Shown here in pieces: positions 15,049 to 22,317 of a stretch of 22,317 bases of DNA (positions within the stretch are counted from its first letter, which is position 1; the number at the start of each line of letters is the position of its first letter). The stretch comes from JAPLKB01 sp964429485 (GTDB lineage: Bacteria > Desulfobacterota > Syntrophorhabdia > Syntrophorhabdales > Syntrophorhabdaceae). The DNA lies in contig CAYSBW010000031.1 of assembly GCA_964429485.1 (NCBI GenBank), positions 1 to 22,317 of the forward strand. The letters are read 5' to 3'. A program made the position numbers and the translations under genes. The notes below the pieces were generated by a model. That model saw only the letters and a list, made by a program, of their open reading frames with translations. It searched no databases and was not told the origin of the DNA.

Positions 15049-17199
15049 ATGGAAAATAAAAAGAACAAACTTTCATTGTCTGTAAACCATCTGAAGGGAG
15101 TTGGACCAAAAACAGCTATAATGCTGGGAACCAGGGGAATTAAAACAATCGAGGATTTATTCTGGTTTTTACCTGTCAGATACAACAACAAAAGCACTGT
15201 AAAAAAGATAACCGAATTGAAGGAAGGAGAAAAAGCAACAATTATTGCCAGGGTAATTACATCAAGATCATTATTTTTTCATAATTCACACAAAAAAGCT
15301 TACGAGGCACTTGTAGAAGATGATACTGGCAATATTTCACTGAAATGGTTCCAATGGGTAAGTGAATATCTAAAAAAAGTATGTAAAAAAAATAACATGC
15401 TTATGCTTTCAGGTAATATTACAAGATTTGGAAACAAGCTGCAAATTGTACATCCTGAAATACATATACTTGAAAATGAAAACAAAGAAGGAGATTGTAA
15501 AAAAATAACCGCAGTATACCCTGAGATAGAAGGAATCAAACAGGGGACATTCAGAATACTTGTGGAACGGGCTTTCGAAGAATATGGGATGCATATAAAG
15601 AGTATCCTCAAGAAAAGTGACGAAAATGAATATGGTCTTATTGCTCTCCATGAAGCTTTCTCCAAATTACATTTTCCTGATGAAGATTTATTAAATAATA
15701 CTGCAACAGATGATTGCTGGAAAAAGATATACTATAATCGTTTGATCTTTGAAGAATATCTTATGTTTCAACTTGCTGTTCTGATAAAAAAGAAGGGATT
15801 TAAAAATCGGAAAGGCATAAGTTTTAAATCCAACGGTGCATATTATAAGAAATTTATGGAGAACCTGCCCTTTAATTTTACCTCGGCACAAAACAGGGTA
15901 ATAAAAGAAATCGAGAAAGATATGTGTAGTGGACTACCCATGAACAGGCTACTACAAGGGGATGTGGGCAGTGGTAAAACAATATGTGCCATAGTAGCTT
16001 TATTAATTGTATTAGATAGCGGTTACCAGGCAGTGCTTATGGCCCCGACTGAAATCCTTGCAGAACAGCACTTTCTTACAATGCGCAAATATTTTAAGGA
16101 GATGGGAATATCTCCCGTATTTTTAAGAGGAAATATGGGAGCTGAAAGAAAAAACATTATAGAAAAAATAAAAGATGGTAAGGCAAAAATAATTATAGGA
16201 ACTCATGCAATTATTGAAAAAGATGTTGTTTTCAAAAATCTTGGATTGGTCGTAATCGATGAACAGCACAGATTTGGTGTTATTCAAAGAAAATTGTTGA
16301 GAGAGAAGGATTCCCTGGAATATCTTTGTTTAAATGATAAAGAAGATGGAATATTTGAATTTAACGCTCAAAAACTTAAAATCAATAAGGATATCACCCC
16401 TGATGCTCTTGTTATGACTGCAACGCCAATACCCAGAACGTTGTCGATGATTATATACGGTGATCTTGATATTTCAATTATTGATGAAATACCGTCAGGA
16501 AGACAAAAAATAAGTACAAAAGTACTTCAGGATAAAGACAAGGCTTTTGCTTACAGAACAGTTGAAAATGAACTAAAAAAAGGTTTTCAGGCTTATATTG
16601 TTTGTCCTTTAATTGAAGAGTCAAAAAAGATTGAACTCCTGAATGCTAAGGAAATGTCTTCATTTTTACAGTCATCAGTTTTTCCTGAATACCGTATCGG
16701 TCTTTTACATGGAAGGATGAAACCTGAAGAAAAAGAAGATATAATGATAGGTTTTAAAAACAGGAAGATTGATGTGCTTGTCTGTACAACAGTTATAGAG
16801 GTTGGGATAGACATTCCCAATGTAACGATCATTGTAATAGAAAACGCTGAACGCTTTGGTCTTTCACAGCTTCATCAATTGAGAGGCAGGGTAGGCAGGG
16901 GGTCGTTTCCTTCAAAATGCATTTTAATTACATCTGCAAAAAAAACAACTATTGCAACCAAAAGACTGAAAATTATGGAAGAAACAACTGATGGATTTAG
17001 AATATCAGAAGAAGATATGAAATTGAGGGGACCCGGTGATGTGCTTGGCGTAAGGCAAGCCGGTTTGCCTGATTTCAGGGTAGGTAATATAATAAATGAT
17101 ATGAATACTATGATAAATGCAAGAAAAATTGCAGAAAAAATAATCAACAAAATTTCTATCTGTGAGGCTGAAAAAATACATGAAATATTTGGCAAATGA
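15049..17199 (+). CDS. recG: ATP-dependent DNA helicase RecG
   Basis: RecG remodels stalled forks and Holliday junctions. The 716-residue protein has a wedge/OB domain (about 1-160), with HLKGVGPKTA (14-23) near the start, then the helicase core: Walker A GDVGSGKT (304-311), MAPTEILAEQ (331-340), the DEAH-like box VIDEQHRFG (402-410), TATPIPRT (457-464), then VLVCTTVIEVGIDIPN and QLRGRVGRG, and the C-terminal hook LRGPGDVLGVRQAGLPDFR. E. coli RecG has 693 residues; here about 27 extra residues sit between DEQHRFGV and TATPIPRT. The start ATG has no clear Shine-Dalgarno. It is divergent from the macro gene and ends 258 bases before pyk. Confidence 0.96.
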   Translation: MENKKNKLSLSVNHLKGVGPKTAIMLGTRGIKTIEDLFWFLPVRYNNKSTVKKITELKEGEKATIIARVITSRSLFFHNSHKKAYEALVEDDTGNISLKWFQWVSEYLKKVCKKNNMLMLSGNITRFGNKLQIVHPEIHILENENKEGDCKKITAVYPEIEGIKQGTFRILVERAFEEYGMHIKSILKKSDENEYGLIALHEAFSKLHFPDEDLLNNTATDDCWKKIYYNRLIFEEYLMFQLAVLIKKKGFKNRKGISFKSNGAYYKKFMENLPFNFTSAQNRVIKEIEKDMCSGLPMNRLLQGDVGSGKTICAIVALLIVLDSGYQAVLMAPTEILAEQHFLTMRKYFKEMGISPVFLRGNMGAERKNIIEKIKDGKAKIIIGTHAIIEKDVVFKNLGLVVIDEQHRFGVIQRKLLREKDSLEYLCLNDKEDGIFEFNAQKLKINKDITPDALVMTATPIPRTLSMIIYGDLDISIIDEIPSGRQKISTKVLQDKDKAFAYRTVENELKKGFQAYIVCPLIEESKKIELLNAKEMSSFLQSSVFPEYRIGLLHGRMKPEEKEDIMIGFKNRKIDVLVCTTVIEVGIDIPNVTIIVIENAERFGLSQLHQLRGRVGRGSFPSKCILITSAKKTTIATKRLKIMEETTDGFRISEEDMKLRGPGDVLGVRQAGLPDFRVGNIINDMNTMINARKIAEKIINKISICEAEKIHEIFGK

Positions 17200-17445
17200 T
17201 TTATGTATAAGACCTGTTGAAAAGATATTCCACAAAAGAATAATTTCTGTTTGTGTGAATAAGCATCATAAATCCACTGTGTCAGGATACAAAAATATCT
17301 AAATTATGAAGGTAAATAGTAGAAAAACAGGTACAAAGTGCGGTTTTGACAATTGATATTCAAGAAAGAAAAGGGATAAAATAGATTCATATTAAAAAGG
17401 TTGTTATACAGTGCAAAAAGTTTAGAATAACTGCCTTTGTAAATC

Positions 17446-17451
17446 AGGAGG
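17446..17451 (+). promoter_or_regulatory. Strong ribosome binding site of pyk
   Basis: AGGAGG lies six bases before the pyk ATG. It is the strongest Shine-Dalgarno seen in the window and fixes the start at 17458. The preceding 250 bases hold no convincing gene. Confidence 0.85.
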
Positions 17452-17457
17452 TTTTTT

Positions 17458-18891
17458 ATGAGAAAAGCCAAAATAATTTGTACCATAGGGCCTGCATCAG
17501 ACTCTGAAAAACACTTAAAAGCTCTTATAGAGAATGGTATGAATGTGGCAAGGTTGAATTTTTCACATGGTGATTATGCATCTCACGGTGCAATTATAGA
17601 TAAAATACGAAAAATATCCAAGCAAATTGGAAAGAACGTGGCCATACTTCAGGACTTGCAGGGCATAAAGATAAGGGTAGGGCGGTTAAAAGGCGGAAAA
17701 GTACGCCTGAATAAAGGGGAATGCATATCTATTATGACAGGCGAGGGAACAGGCGATGATAAATGTATATTTGTTTCTTATCCATGGCTTGTTGAAGCTG
17801 CTAAACCGGGCGATATAATACTCCTGGATGACGGACTTATGAAACTTAAGGTATTAAAAAAAGAAAATGACTCTTTATCAGCTGAAATTATTGAAGGCGG
17901 AATTTTAAAAGAACGAAAAGGGGTTAATCTGCCTCTTATGAAGATAAAGCCCGGTGCATTCCTGGAAAAAGATAAAAAAGACCTTGAGTTCGGAATCCTG
18001 AAGGGTATTGATTTTATAGCACTGTCTTTTGTTAGAAGCTCCTCTGATGTAACTTCATTAAAAAGATGGCTTAACCGAAAGGGTGTACAGATACCGATAA
18101 TCGCAAAGATCGAAAAAGAAGAGGCTATAAAAAACATAGATGCTATTCTACGGGAGGTCGACGGCATAATGGTTGCCAGGGGAGATCTGGGTGTTGAAAT
18201 GCCTTTGGAAGAAGTGCCTATGTATCAGAAAATGCTTATAGAAAAAGCAAATAAAAGTGGACGCCTTGTAATCACAGCTACACAGATGCTTGAATCAATG
18301 ACTTGGCATTCGAGACCAACAAGAGCGGAAACTACCGATGTTGCAAATGCCGTTCTTGATGGAACAGATGCGCTGATGTTATCTGGTGAAACTTCTGCAG
18401 GGAAATATCCTGTTGAGACGCTTAAAGTAATGGATAGAATCATAAGATATACTGAAGAAAAAAGTAAAAAATTAATAAAAGCTCACACACCGATATTTCA
18501 GCAGGGAGGTTTTTTTGAATTTACAGAAGCTGTTGCACACGCAGTGTCACATGTAGCGGAAGATGTGGGTGCAAGTTGGATTGTTGCCTTCACTCAATCT
18601 GGATTTACAGCACGTCTCATATCAAAATTCAGACCTAATGCACCTGTAATTTCATTTTCGCCCGATGAGCAGATTGTCAGGCAAATGGCTTTATACTGGG
18701 GGATAATCCCACATTATGTTAAGCATATTGACAATACAGATGAAATAATTAAAGAAATGGATACTTTATTGATAAAATCAGGGTATGCGGAAAAAGGTGA
18801 TAAAATAATAATTGTAGCAAGCCATCCACCGGCAATTTCTGCAGGTAGAACTAATTTCATGAAAATGCATTTAGTAGGTGAAAATAATTAA
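17458..18891 (+). CDS. pyk: Pyruvate kinase, predicted K+-independent
   Basis: Pyruvate kinase converts PEP and ADP to pyruvate and ATP. The 477-residue protein holds the catalytic set: ARLNFSHG (31-38), the catalytic Lys and metal Glu K217/E219 in AKIEK, MVARGDLGVE (238-247, metal Asp D243), and TATQMLESM (273-281, T275). The residues that decide monovalent-cation use are L67, Q68, K71 and V74 in QDLQGIKIRVG; Lys at the E117 position of the rabbit enzyme, with Leu/Gln/Val partners, is the signature of K+-independent enzymes. The usual Pro before that Lys is Ile70. No extra C-terminal PEP-utilising domain is present, unlike Bacillus. A strong AGGAGG sits six bases upstream. Confidence 0.96.
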   Translation: MRKAKIICTIGPASDSEKHLKALIENGMNVARLNFSHGDYASHGAIIDKIRKISKQIGKNVAILQDLQGIKIRVGRLKGGKVRLNKGECISIMTGEGTGDDKCIFVSYPWLVEAAKPGDIILLDDGLMKLKVLKKENDSLSAEIIEGGILKERKGVNLPLMKIKPGAFLEKDKKDLEFGILKGIDFIALSFVRSSSDVTSLKRWLNRKGVQIPIIAKIEKEEAIKNIDAILREVDGIMVARGDLGVEMPLEEVPMYQKMLIEKANKSGRLVITATQMLESMTWHSRPTRAETTDVANAVLDGTDALMLSGETSAGKYPVETLKVMDRIIRYTEEKSKKLIKAHTPIFQQGGFFEFTEAVAHAVSHVAEDVGASWIVAFTQSGFTARLISKFRPNAPVISFSPDEQIVRQMALYWGIIPHYVKHIDNTDEIIKEMDTLLIKSGYAEKGDKIIIVASHPPAISAGRTNFMKMHLVGENN

Positions 18892-18927
18892 TATATTTTT
18901 ATAAAAGGTCTCAGCATAAAACAAAAA

Positions 18928-20508
18928 ATGAAAAGAAGAAAGAAATACATATTATTTAATCAATCAAATATACTTCAAGGCAGGAAAAGACAAATGATGG
19001 CAATTAGAAAAAAAATTGCCCATTTCGAAGATGGATTTGAAAAGCAAAAAATTGAACTTGAACAACGAATACGTGAAGTGAATTGTCTTTATGGAATAAC
19101 GATTCTTCTTGAAGAAAAAAATCTTTCACTGGATGATTTTATAAATAGGACAGTTTGTGTACTTTCATCATTTTTAAGCTATTACACAAAGAGGCAGGTG
19201 AAGATTGTTCTGGGAAATAAAATATTTAATTCTGAAACTCCATCGAGATGTTCAACAAAACTGACCTGTGATCTGATTATTCATGACAAGAAAATGGGTT
19301 TTATGGAAGTTTATTATGATGATTGTCCCTTGGAAAATAATGAAAAAAAGTTGGTAGCTGCTGTTGGGGGCCTCCTTGTTAGAGCTATTGAACAGGAACA
19401 AATAGAAAAAACACTCCTGGAAAACGAAAGAAATTTTCGCACACTGGTTGAAAATTCACTTACAGGCATTTTCATTGTTCAGCAAGGCAGGATTGTCTAT
19501 GAAAATCCTGAAGAAAAAAGGATATCAGGGCCTTTGGCCAAGCTTTTCAGGGAAGGAGATCTTTCAGATATACATCCAGAAGATTCAGCAAAAGTCGAAG
19601 AGGGTTTTAAAAAAATTATATCAGGAGATATACGAAATCTTGATATTGATTTCAGATTTTTTGTTCCTGCATTACAGAATAAAATACCTGAGATGAGATG
19701 GGTTCACTGCAGGGCAAGTCTTATCGATTATATGGGAAATGAAGCAATACTTGTTAACAAGCTGGATGTAACAAGAACAAAGGAGCTTGAATTTTTGCTT
19801 AGAACAGAAGATAAAATGGCATCGCTTGGTCGTGTAGCATCCGGTATTGCCCATGAAATACGAAACCCTCTTTCAGGTATTAATATTTATCTTAGTAATC
19901 TTGAGAAAATTATCGACAGATCTCAGGATAAAAAGAAAGCAAAGGGCATAATCAACGAAGTTCTGTCTGCATCAAACAGGATTGAATCGGTAATCCGCAG
20001 GGTAATTGATTTTTCAAAACCAAGTGAACCCAAGCTGATACAAATTAATATTAATCAACCAATAGAAAGAGCTATAAATTTTTCATCAGTGACCCTGCGA
20101 AAAACCGGGATCACCTTAAATGCCAGCCTATCCGAAGGCCTGCCTTTTTGTAATGCTGACCCGCAACTTATTGAGCAGGTAATTCTGAATTTGATTACTA
20201 ATGCTAAAGAAGCTATGAAAAAATCAATCAATAAAAAAGTGATAAATGTTGTTTCAAAGGTGCTTAATGATAATATAATAGTTACAATTTCCGATACCGG
20301 CCCTGGTGTACCGATCTTTATAAGAAAGAAAATATTTGATCCTTTTTATACAACAAAAGAAGGAAATACAGGGATAGGTTTAAGCTTATGCTACAGAATT
20401 ATTGCAGATCATGGGGGTTTACTTACTGTTAATGATGGAAAAGAAGGAGGAGCAGAATTTAAAATAGAATTGCCTCTTAAAAAAAACAGAAGGATTTCCA
20501 AGGAATGA
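18928..20508 (+). CDS. Cytoplasmic sensor histidine kinase with GAF-like and PAS domains
   Basis: This kinase should sense a cytoplasmic signal and phosphorylate the coupled response regulator. No transmembrane segment is seen. Order: a basic, charged N-terminal helix (1-50), a GAF-like region (about 50-160) with the Desulfobacterota-common opening REVNCLYGI, PAS (about 165-285), HisKA with phosphoacceptor H309 in SGIAHEIRNPLSG, then HATPase: N box NLITNAKEAM (421-430), DTGPG (456-460), FDPFYTTKEGNTGIGL (470-485). Five Cys (53, 77, 108, 114, 133) lie in the sensor region. A better Shine-Dalgarno precedes the internal ATG at 18994 (residue 23), so the true start may be there. The stop overlaps the regulator start by ATGA. 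Confidence 0.92.
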   Translation: MKRRKKYILFNQSNILQGRKRQMMAIRKKIAHFEDGFEKQKIELEQRIREVNCLYGITILLEEKNLSLDDFINRTVCVLSSFLSYYTKRQVKIVLGNKIFNSETPSRCSTKLTCDLIIHDKKMGFMEVYYDDCPLENNEKKLVAAVGGLLVRAIEQEQIEKTLLENERNFRTLVENSLTGIFIVQQGRIVYENPEEKRISGPLAKLFREGDLSDIHPEDSAKVEEGFKKIISGDIRNLDIDFRFFVPALQNKIPEMRWVHCRASLIDYMGNEAILVNKLDVTRTKELEFLLRTEDKMASLGRVASGIAHEIRNPLSGINIYLSNLEKIIDRSQDKKKAKGIINEVLSASNRIESVIRRVIDFSKPSEPKLIQININQPIERAINFSSVTLRKTGITLNASLSEGLPFCNADPQLIEQVILNLITNAKEAMKKSINKKVINVVSKVLNDNIIVTISDTGPGVPIFIRKKIFDPFYTTKEGNTGIGLSLCYRIIADHGGLLTVNDGKEGGAEFKIELPLKKNRRISKE

Positions 20509-21902
20509 TCGATTTTTGTATATATGTTATTGATGATGAACCTACAATAAGAAAAGGAATTGCAATGGCACTCGAAAACAGCTACAGGATTGAAACCTTT
20601 TCTGAAGCTGAAACAGCACTCGAGTCCATGAAAAACGATATGCCAGATCTTGTTTTGCTTGATATAGGTTTGCCTAATCTGAACGGAATTGAAGCACTGG
20701 AAATAATAAAAAAAGAATTTTCCGATATTCTTGTTATAATGGTAACTGCTTACGAAGACTTCAACAGTGTTGTTTCTGCGATGAAAATAGGGGCATATGA
20801 TTATCTTGTCAAACCCATCCACATGGAAGGGTTGGAAATAATTGTTCGTAATGCCATTGAAGCAACGAGACTAAAGAAAGAAGTAAGGTTTCTTCAGGAA
20901 TCATATATAAATGAAAACGTTCCCTGTTTTATAGGTGAGAGTGATGCAATTCTTGATGTGATGGGATTTGTTGATAAAGTTGCAAAAAGTCCTGACACAC
21001 CTATTCTGATAGTTGGTGAAACAGGTACTGGCAAAGAATTGGTTGCTGGAGCAATACATTACAGGAGCCCAAATTTCAAGGGTCCTTTTATTCCTGTAAA
21101 TTGTGCATCAATTGCCAAAGATTTGATTGAAAGTGAATTATTCGGTTATGAAAAAGGATCTTTTAGTGGAGCTTTGCAATCAGGTAAAAAGGGACTTATA
21201 GAAGAATCAGAAAACGGGACTCTCTTTCTTGATGAAATAGGGGATCTGAGCCTTGAAGCTCAGGCAAAGCTTTTACGTTTTCTTGAATCAGGAGAATTTT
21301 ACAGGCTTGGAAGTACAAAAAAGCTGAAGGTAAGGACAAGAGTTGTTTCAGCCACCAATAGACATTTGGAAGAAATGATAGAGAATGGTCAATTCAGGAA
21401 AGATCTCTATTACAGAATTGCTGTAATAAAAGTCAAGGTTCCATCGCTGAAAGATCGCCCTGATGACATTATTCCTCTTGCCAAATATTTTCTTGTGAAA
21501 TTCAATAAAAAATTCTTAAAAAATATAACTTCATTATCTGCTGAGGCAGAACAGTCATTGATAAGCCATAGATGGGAGGGGAATGTTCGTGAACTTAAAA
21601 ATCTTATTGAAAAGGCTGTATTGACTTGTATCGGACAGGAAATAACAACAGAAAACCTTGGTTTAAATAAGGTTTTAAACCATGCTGAAAATCCAATGAA
21701 CTTCGGGAATAAAGTAAATGGTATTTTTTTTAATCCTCTTGAAGGGGAAGGGGTAGATCTTGAGAGCATTGAACAATCACTTGAAGTCTTTTATTTTAAG
21801 GACGCCCTCCGTTTATCAGGAGGGAATGAAAGCAGAGCAGCAAGACTTCTCAATTTGAACCATCATACTTTTCGTTACAGAAAAAGAAAGCTTGGAATGT
21901 AA
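20505..21902 (+). CDS. Sigma-54-dependent response regulator, NtrC family
   Basis: This 465-residue activator is phosphorylated by the coupled kinase and activates sigma-54 RNA polymerase at distant sites. The receiver (1-120) has D10/D11, phosphoacceptor D53, T81 and K103. The AAA+ domain has Walker A GETGTGKE (171-178), Walker B LFLDEIGD (240-247), the sensor-type RTRVVSATNRHL, and the conserved RWEGNVRELKN. The loop that contacts sigma-54 is GSFSGA (218-223) in place of canonical GAFTGA; the key Phe is kept. A Fis-type helix-turn-helix sits at the C-terminus (about 435-465, RAARLLNLNHHTFRYRKRK). It is coupled to the kinase by ATGA with AGAAGGA upstream. The target is probably the promoter at 22232. 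Confidence 0.95.
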   Translation: MIDFCIYVIDDEPTIRKGIAMALENSYRIETFSEAETALESMKNDMPDLVLLDIGLPNLNGIEALEIIKKEFSDILVIMVTAYEDFNSVVSAMKIGAYDYLVKPIHMEGLEIIVRNAIEATRLKKEVRFLQESYINENVPCFIGESDAILDVMGFVDKVAKSPDTPILIVGETGTGKELVAGAIHYRSPNFKGPFIPVNCASIAKDLIESELFGYEKGSFSGALQSGKKGLIEESENGTLFLDEIGDLSLEAQAKLLRFLESGEFYRLGSTKKLKVRTRVVSATNRHLEEMIENGQFRKDLYYRIAVIKVKVPSLKDRPDDIIPLAKYFLVKFNKKFLKNITSLSAEAEQSLISHRWEGNVRELKNLIEKAVLTCIGQEITTENLGLNKVLNHAENPMNFGNKVNGIFFNPLEGEGVDLESIEQSLEVFYFKDALRLSGGNESRAARLLNLNHHTFRYRKRKLGM

Positions 21903-21918
21903 TAAAACAAAGAAAACC

Positions 21919-21977
21919 TTTTTAGATTTTGCAAAAAACCTCACTTTCTCACTTTCTCAACATTTGTAATCTAAAAA
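21919..21977. repeat. Inverted repeat flanking a tandem repeat
   Basis: TTTTTAGATT (21919-21928) is the exact reverse complement of AATCTAAAAA (21968-21977). Between them lie two and a half copies of the octamer TCACTTTC (21941-21959). It could be a weak terminator of the two-component operon (a T-rich stretch, attttt, follows at 21984-21989) or a binding site for the regulator 250-300 bases upstream of the sigma-54 promoter. Sequence is read directly; either role is inference. Confidence 0.4.
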
Positions 21978-22056
21978 ATTAGAATTTTTCTATGACTCAA
22001 TAAAATAAATAGTAAATATTCAATCATAAAATACAGGGACGAGACTTTTCCAATAT

Positions 22057-22086
22057 ACTTTAACTTAATTAAAGTGCCTTTTTTTT
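22057..22086 (+). terminator. Terminator-like hairpin with T8 tail
   Basis: ACTTTAA (22057-22063) pairs with TTAAAGT (22069-22075) around a CTTAA loop. Three bases later eight T follow (22079-22086). The stem is AT-rich and weak, but the T-run is strong. It lies 155 bases after the regulator stop and could end the kinase-regulator transcript. Confidence 0.5.
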
Positions 22087-22231
22087 GTTTCAAAAAACAT
22101 CGGGTATGATTTCTACAGAAAATATGGATGTAAAACCAATCAGTTCTCCAAACTTTTATCAGTCTTGCATGAGGGCCTTGAGTATTTATAAAATTTTGAA
22201 ACCATCATATTTTATGTAATAGATTATTTTG

Positions 22232-22247
22232 TGGCATGATTAATGCA
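22232..22247 (+). promoter_or_regulatory. Sigma-54 (-24/-12) promoter
   Basis: TGGCATGATTAATGCA has GG at 22233-22234 and GC at 22245-22246, separated by exactly 10 bases, as in the sigma-54 consensus (TGGCAC then TTGCA). The -24 box is strong and the -12 box is nearly canonical, with AATGCA for TTTGCA. It lies 330 bases downstream of an NtrC-family regulator gene. Transcription should start near 22258 and run out of the window. Confidence 0.7.
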
Positions 22248-22285
22248 AAACAATTTTGTAAATATTTTGTTATAAACATGCTTAT

Positions 22286-22313
22286 TATCAGGAATTAAAC
22301 ATCAAGCCTGATA
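22286..22313 (+). repeat. Inverted repeat in the leader after the sigma-54 promoter
   Basis: TATCAGG (22286-22292) and CCTGATA (22307-22313) are exact complements with a 14-base loop. It lies about 28 bases after the expected start of transcription, so it would form at the 5' end of the transcript. Function unknown: leader stem, operator or chance. Confidence 0.4.
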
Positions 22314-22317
22314 TGGC

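Larger units (their letters stand above)
21903..22317. other. Non-coding region downstream of the regulator
   Basis: These 415 bases hold no convincing gene. They contain a flanking inverted repeat around a tandem repeat (21919-21977), a terminator-like hairpin (22057-22086), a sigma-54 promoter (22232-22247) and a leader hairpin (22286-22313). An AT-rich 37-codon frame at 22106-22219 lacks a ribosome site and I do not call it. The gene served by the promoter lies beyond the right edge. Confidence 0.8.

Noticed and set aside
17346..17382. TTGACA with a downstream TAAAAT as a pyk promoter
   Set aside because: The spacing is about 25 bases, too long for a standard sigma-70 promoter; no other -10 box fits 16-18 bases away.
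20409..20822. Minus-strand frame of 137 codons
   Set aside because: Opposite the end of the kinase and the receiver domain of the regulator, which are unmistakable.
18928..21902. Kinase-regulator pair as PilS-PilR
   Set aside because: PilS has several membrane helices and this kinase has none; no pilin gene is visible within the window. It remains possible only if a pilin follows the sigma-54 promoter.
21941..21959. Tandem repeat as a CRISPR fragment
   Set aside because: Octamers adjoin without spacers and number under three.
22054..22059. TATACT as a sigma-70 -10 box
   Set aside because: No -35 element at a proper distance and it overlaps the terminator-like stem.
22106..22219. 37-codon ATG frame downstream of the terminator-like hairpin
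   Set aside because: No Shine-Dalgarno, lies before the sigma-54 promoter, composition looks random and no family is recognised.

Overview
The window is AT-rich bacterial DNA, probably a draft or metagenome contig because it carries a run of ten Ns. Several features point to a Gram-negative, probably anaerobic bacterium, perhaps Desulfobacterota-like: a surface-polysaccharide locus, an NtrC-type regulator with a matching -24/-12 promoter, a soluble GAF/PAS-type histidine kinase, and an Fe-S-type PurF. That placement is inference. No rRNA, tRNA, IS element, integrase or CRISPR array is visible.

Region 1 (1-10481, + strand) is a polysaccharide or lipopolysaccharide assembly locus. In order it holds a GT2 glycosyltransferase (5' end outside the window), an NAD-dependent epimerase/dehydratase, a GT4 glycosyltransferase, a SAM-methyltransferase-like protein, a GT11 fucosyltransferase, a second GT2, a GT39/ArnT-like membrane glycosyltransferase, a second epimerase/reductase, a PglA-like GT4 and a PglC/WcaJ-type initiating phosphoglycosyltransferase. 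Many genes overlap by ATGA. A long intergenic hairpin at 8678-8717 splits the run before the last two genes. The initiating transferase should load a sugar phosphate onto the polyprenyl phosphate carrier, and the glycosyltransferases and modifying enzymes then build the glycan. No flippase, polymerase or chain-length gene is seen.

Region 2 (10508-12350) holds a geranylgeranyl-reductase-family flavoprotein directly downstream of the initiating transferase, then the ribosome-assembly GTPase gene engB. A bidirectional terminator closes the run against the opposing operon.

Region 3 (12370-14968, - strand) is a likely macro domain-purF-pyrE operon for nucleotide synthesis. It is interrupted by the assembly gap at the macro gene's 3' end.

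Region 4 (15049-18891, + strand) holds recG, with an unusual insertion between helicase motifs, and pyk, a pyruvate kinase with the K+-independent signature.

Region 5 (18928-22317) holds a cytoplasmic PAS histidine kinase translationally coupled to an NtrC-family response regulator. About 415 bases without a convincing gene follow, with a small tandem repeat, inverted repeats, a terminator-like hairpin and a well-spaced sigma-54 promoter that points out of the window. The likely reading is that this two-component pair controls the next gene.
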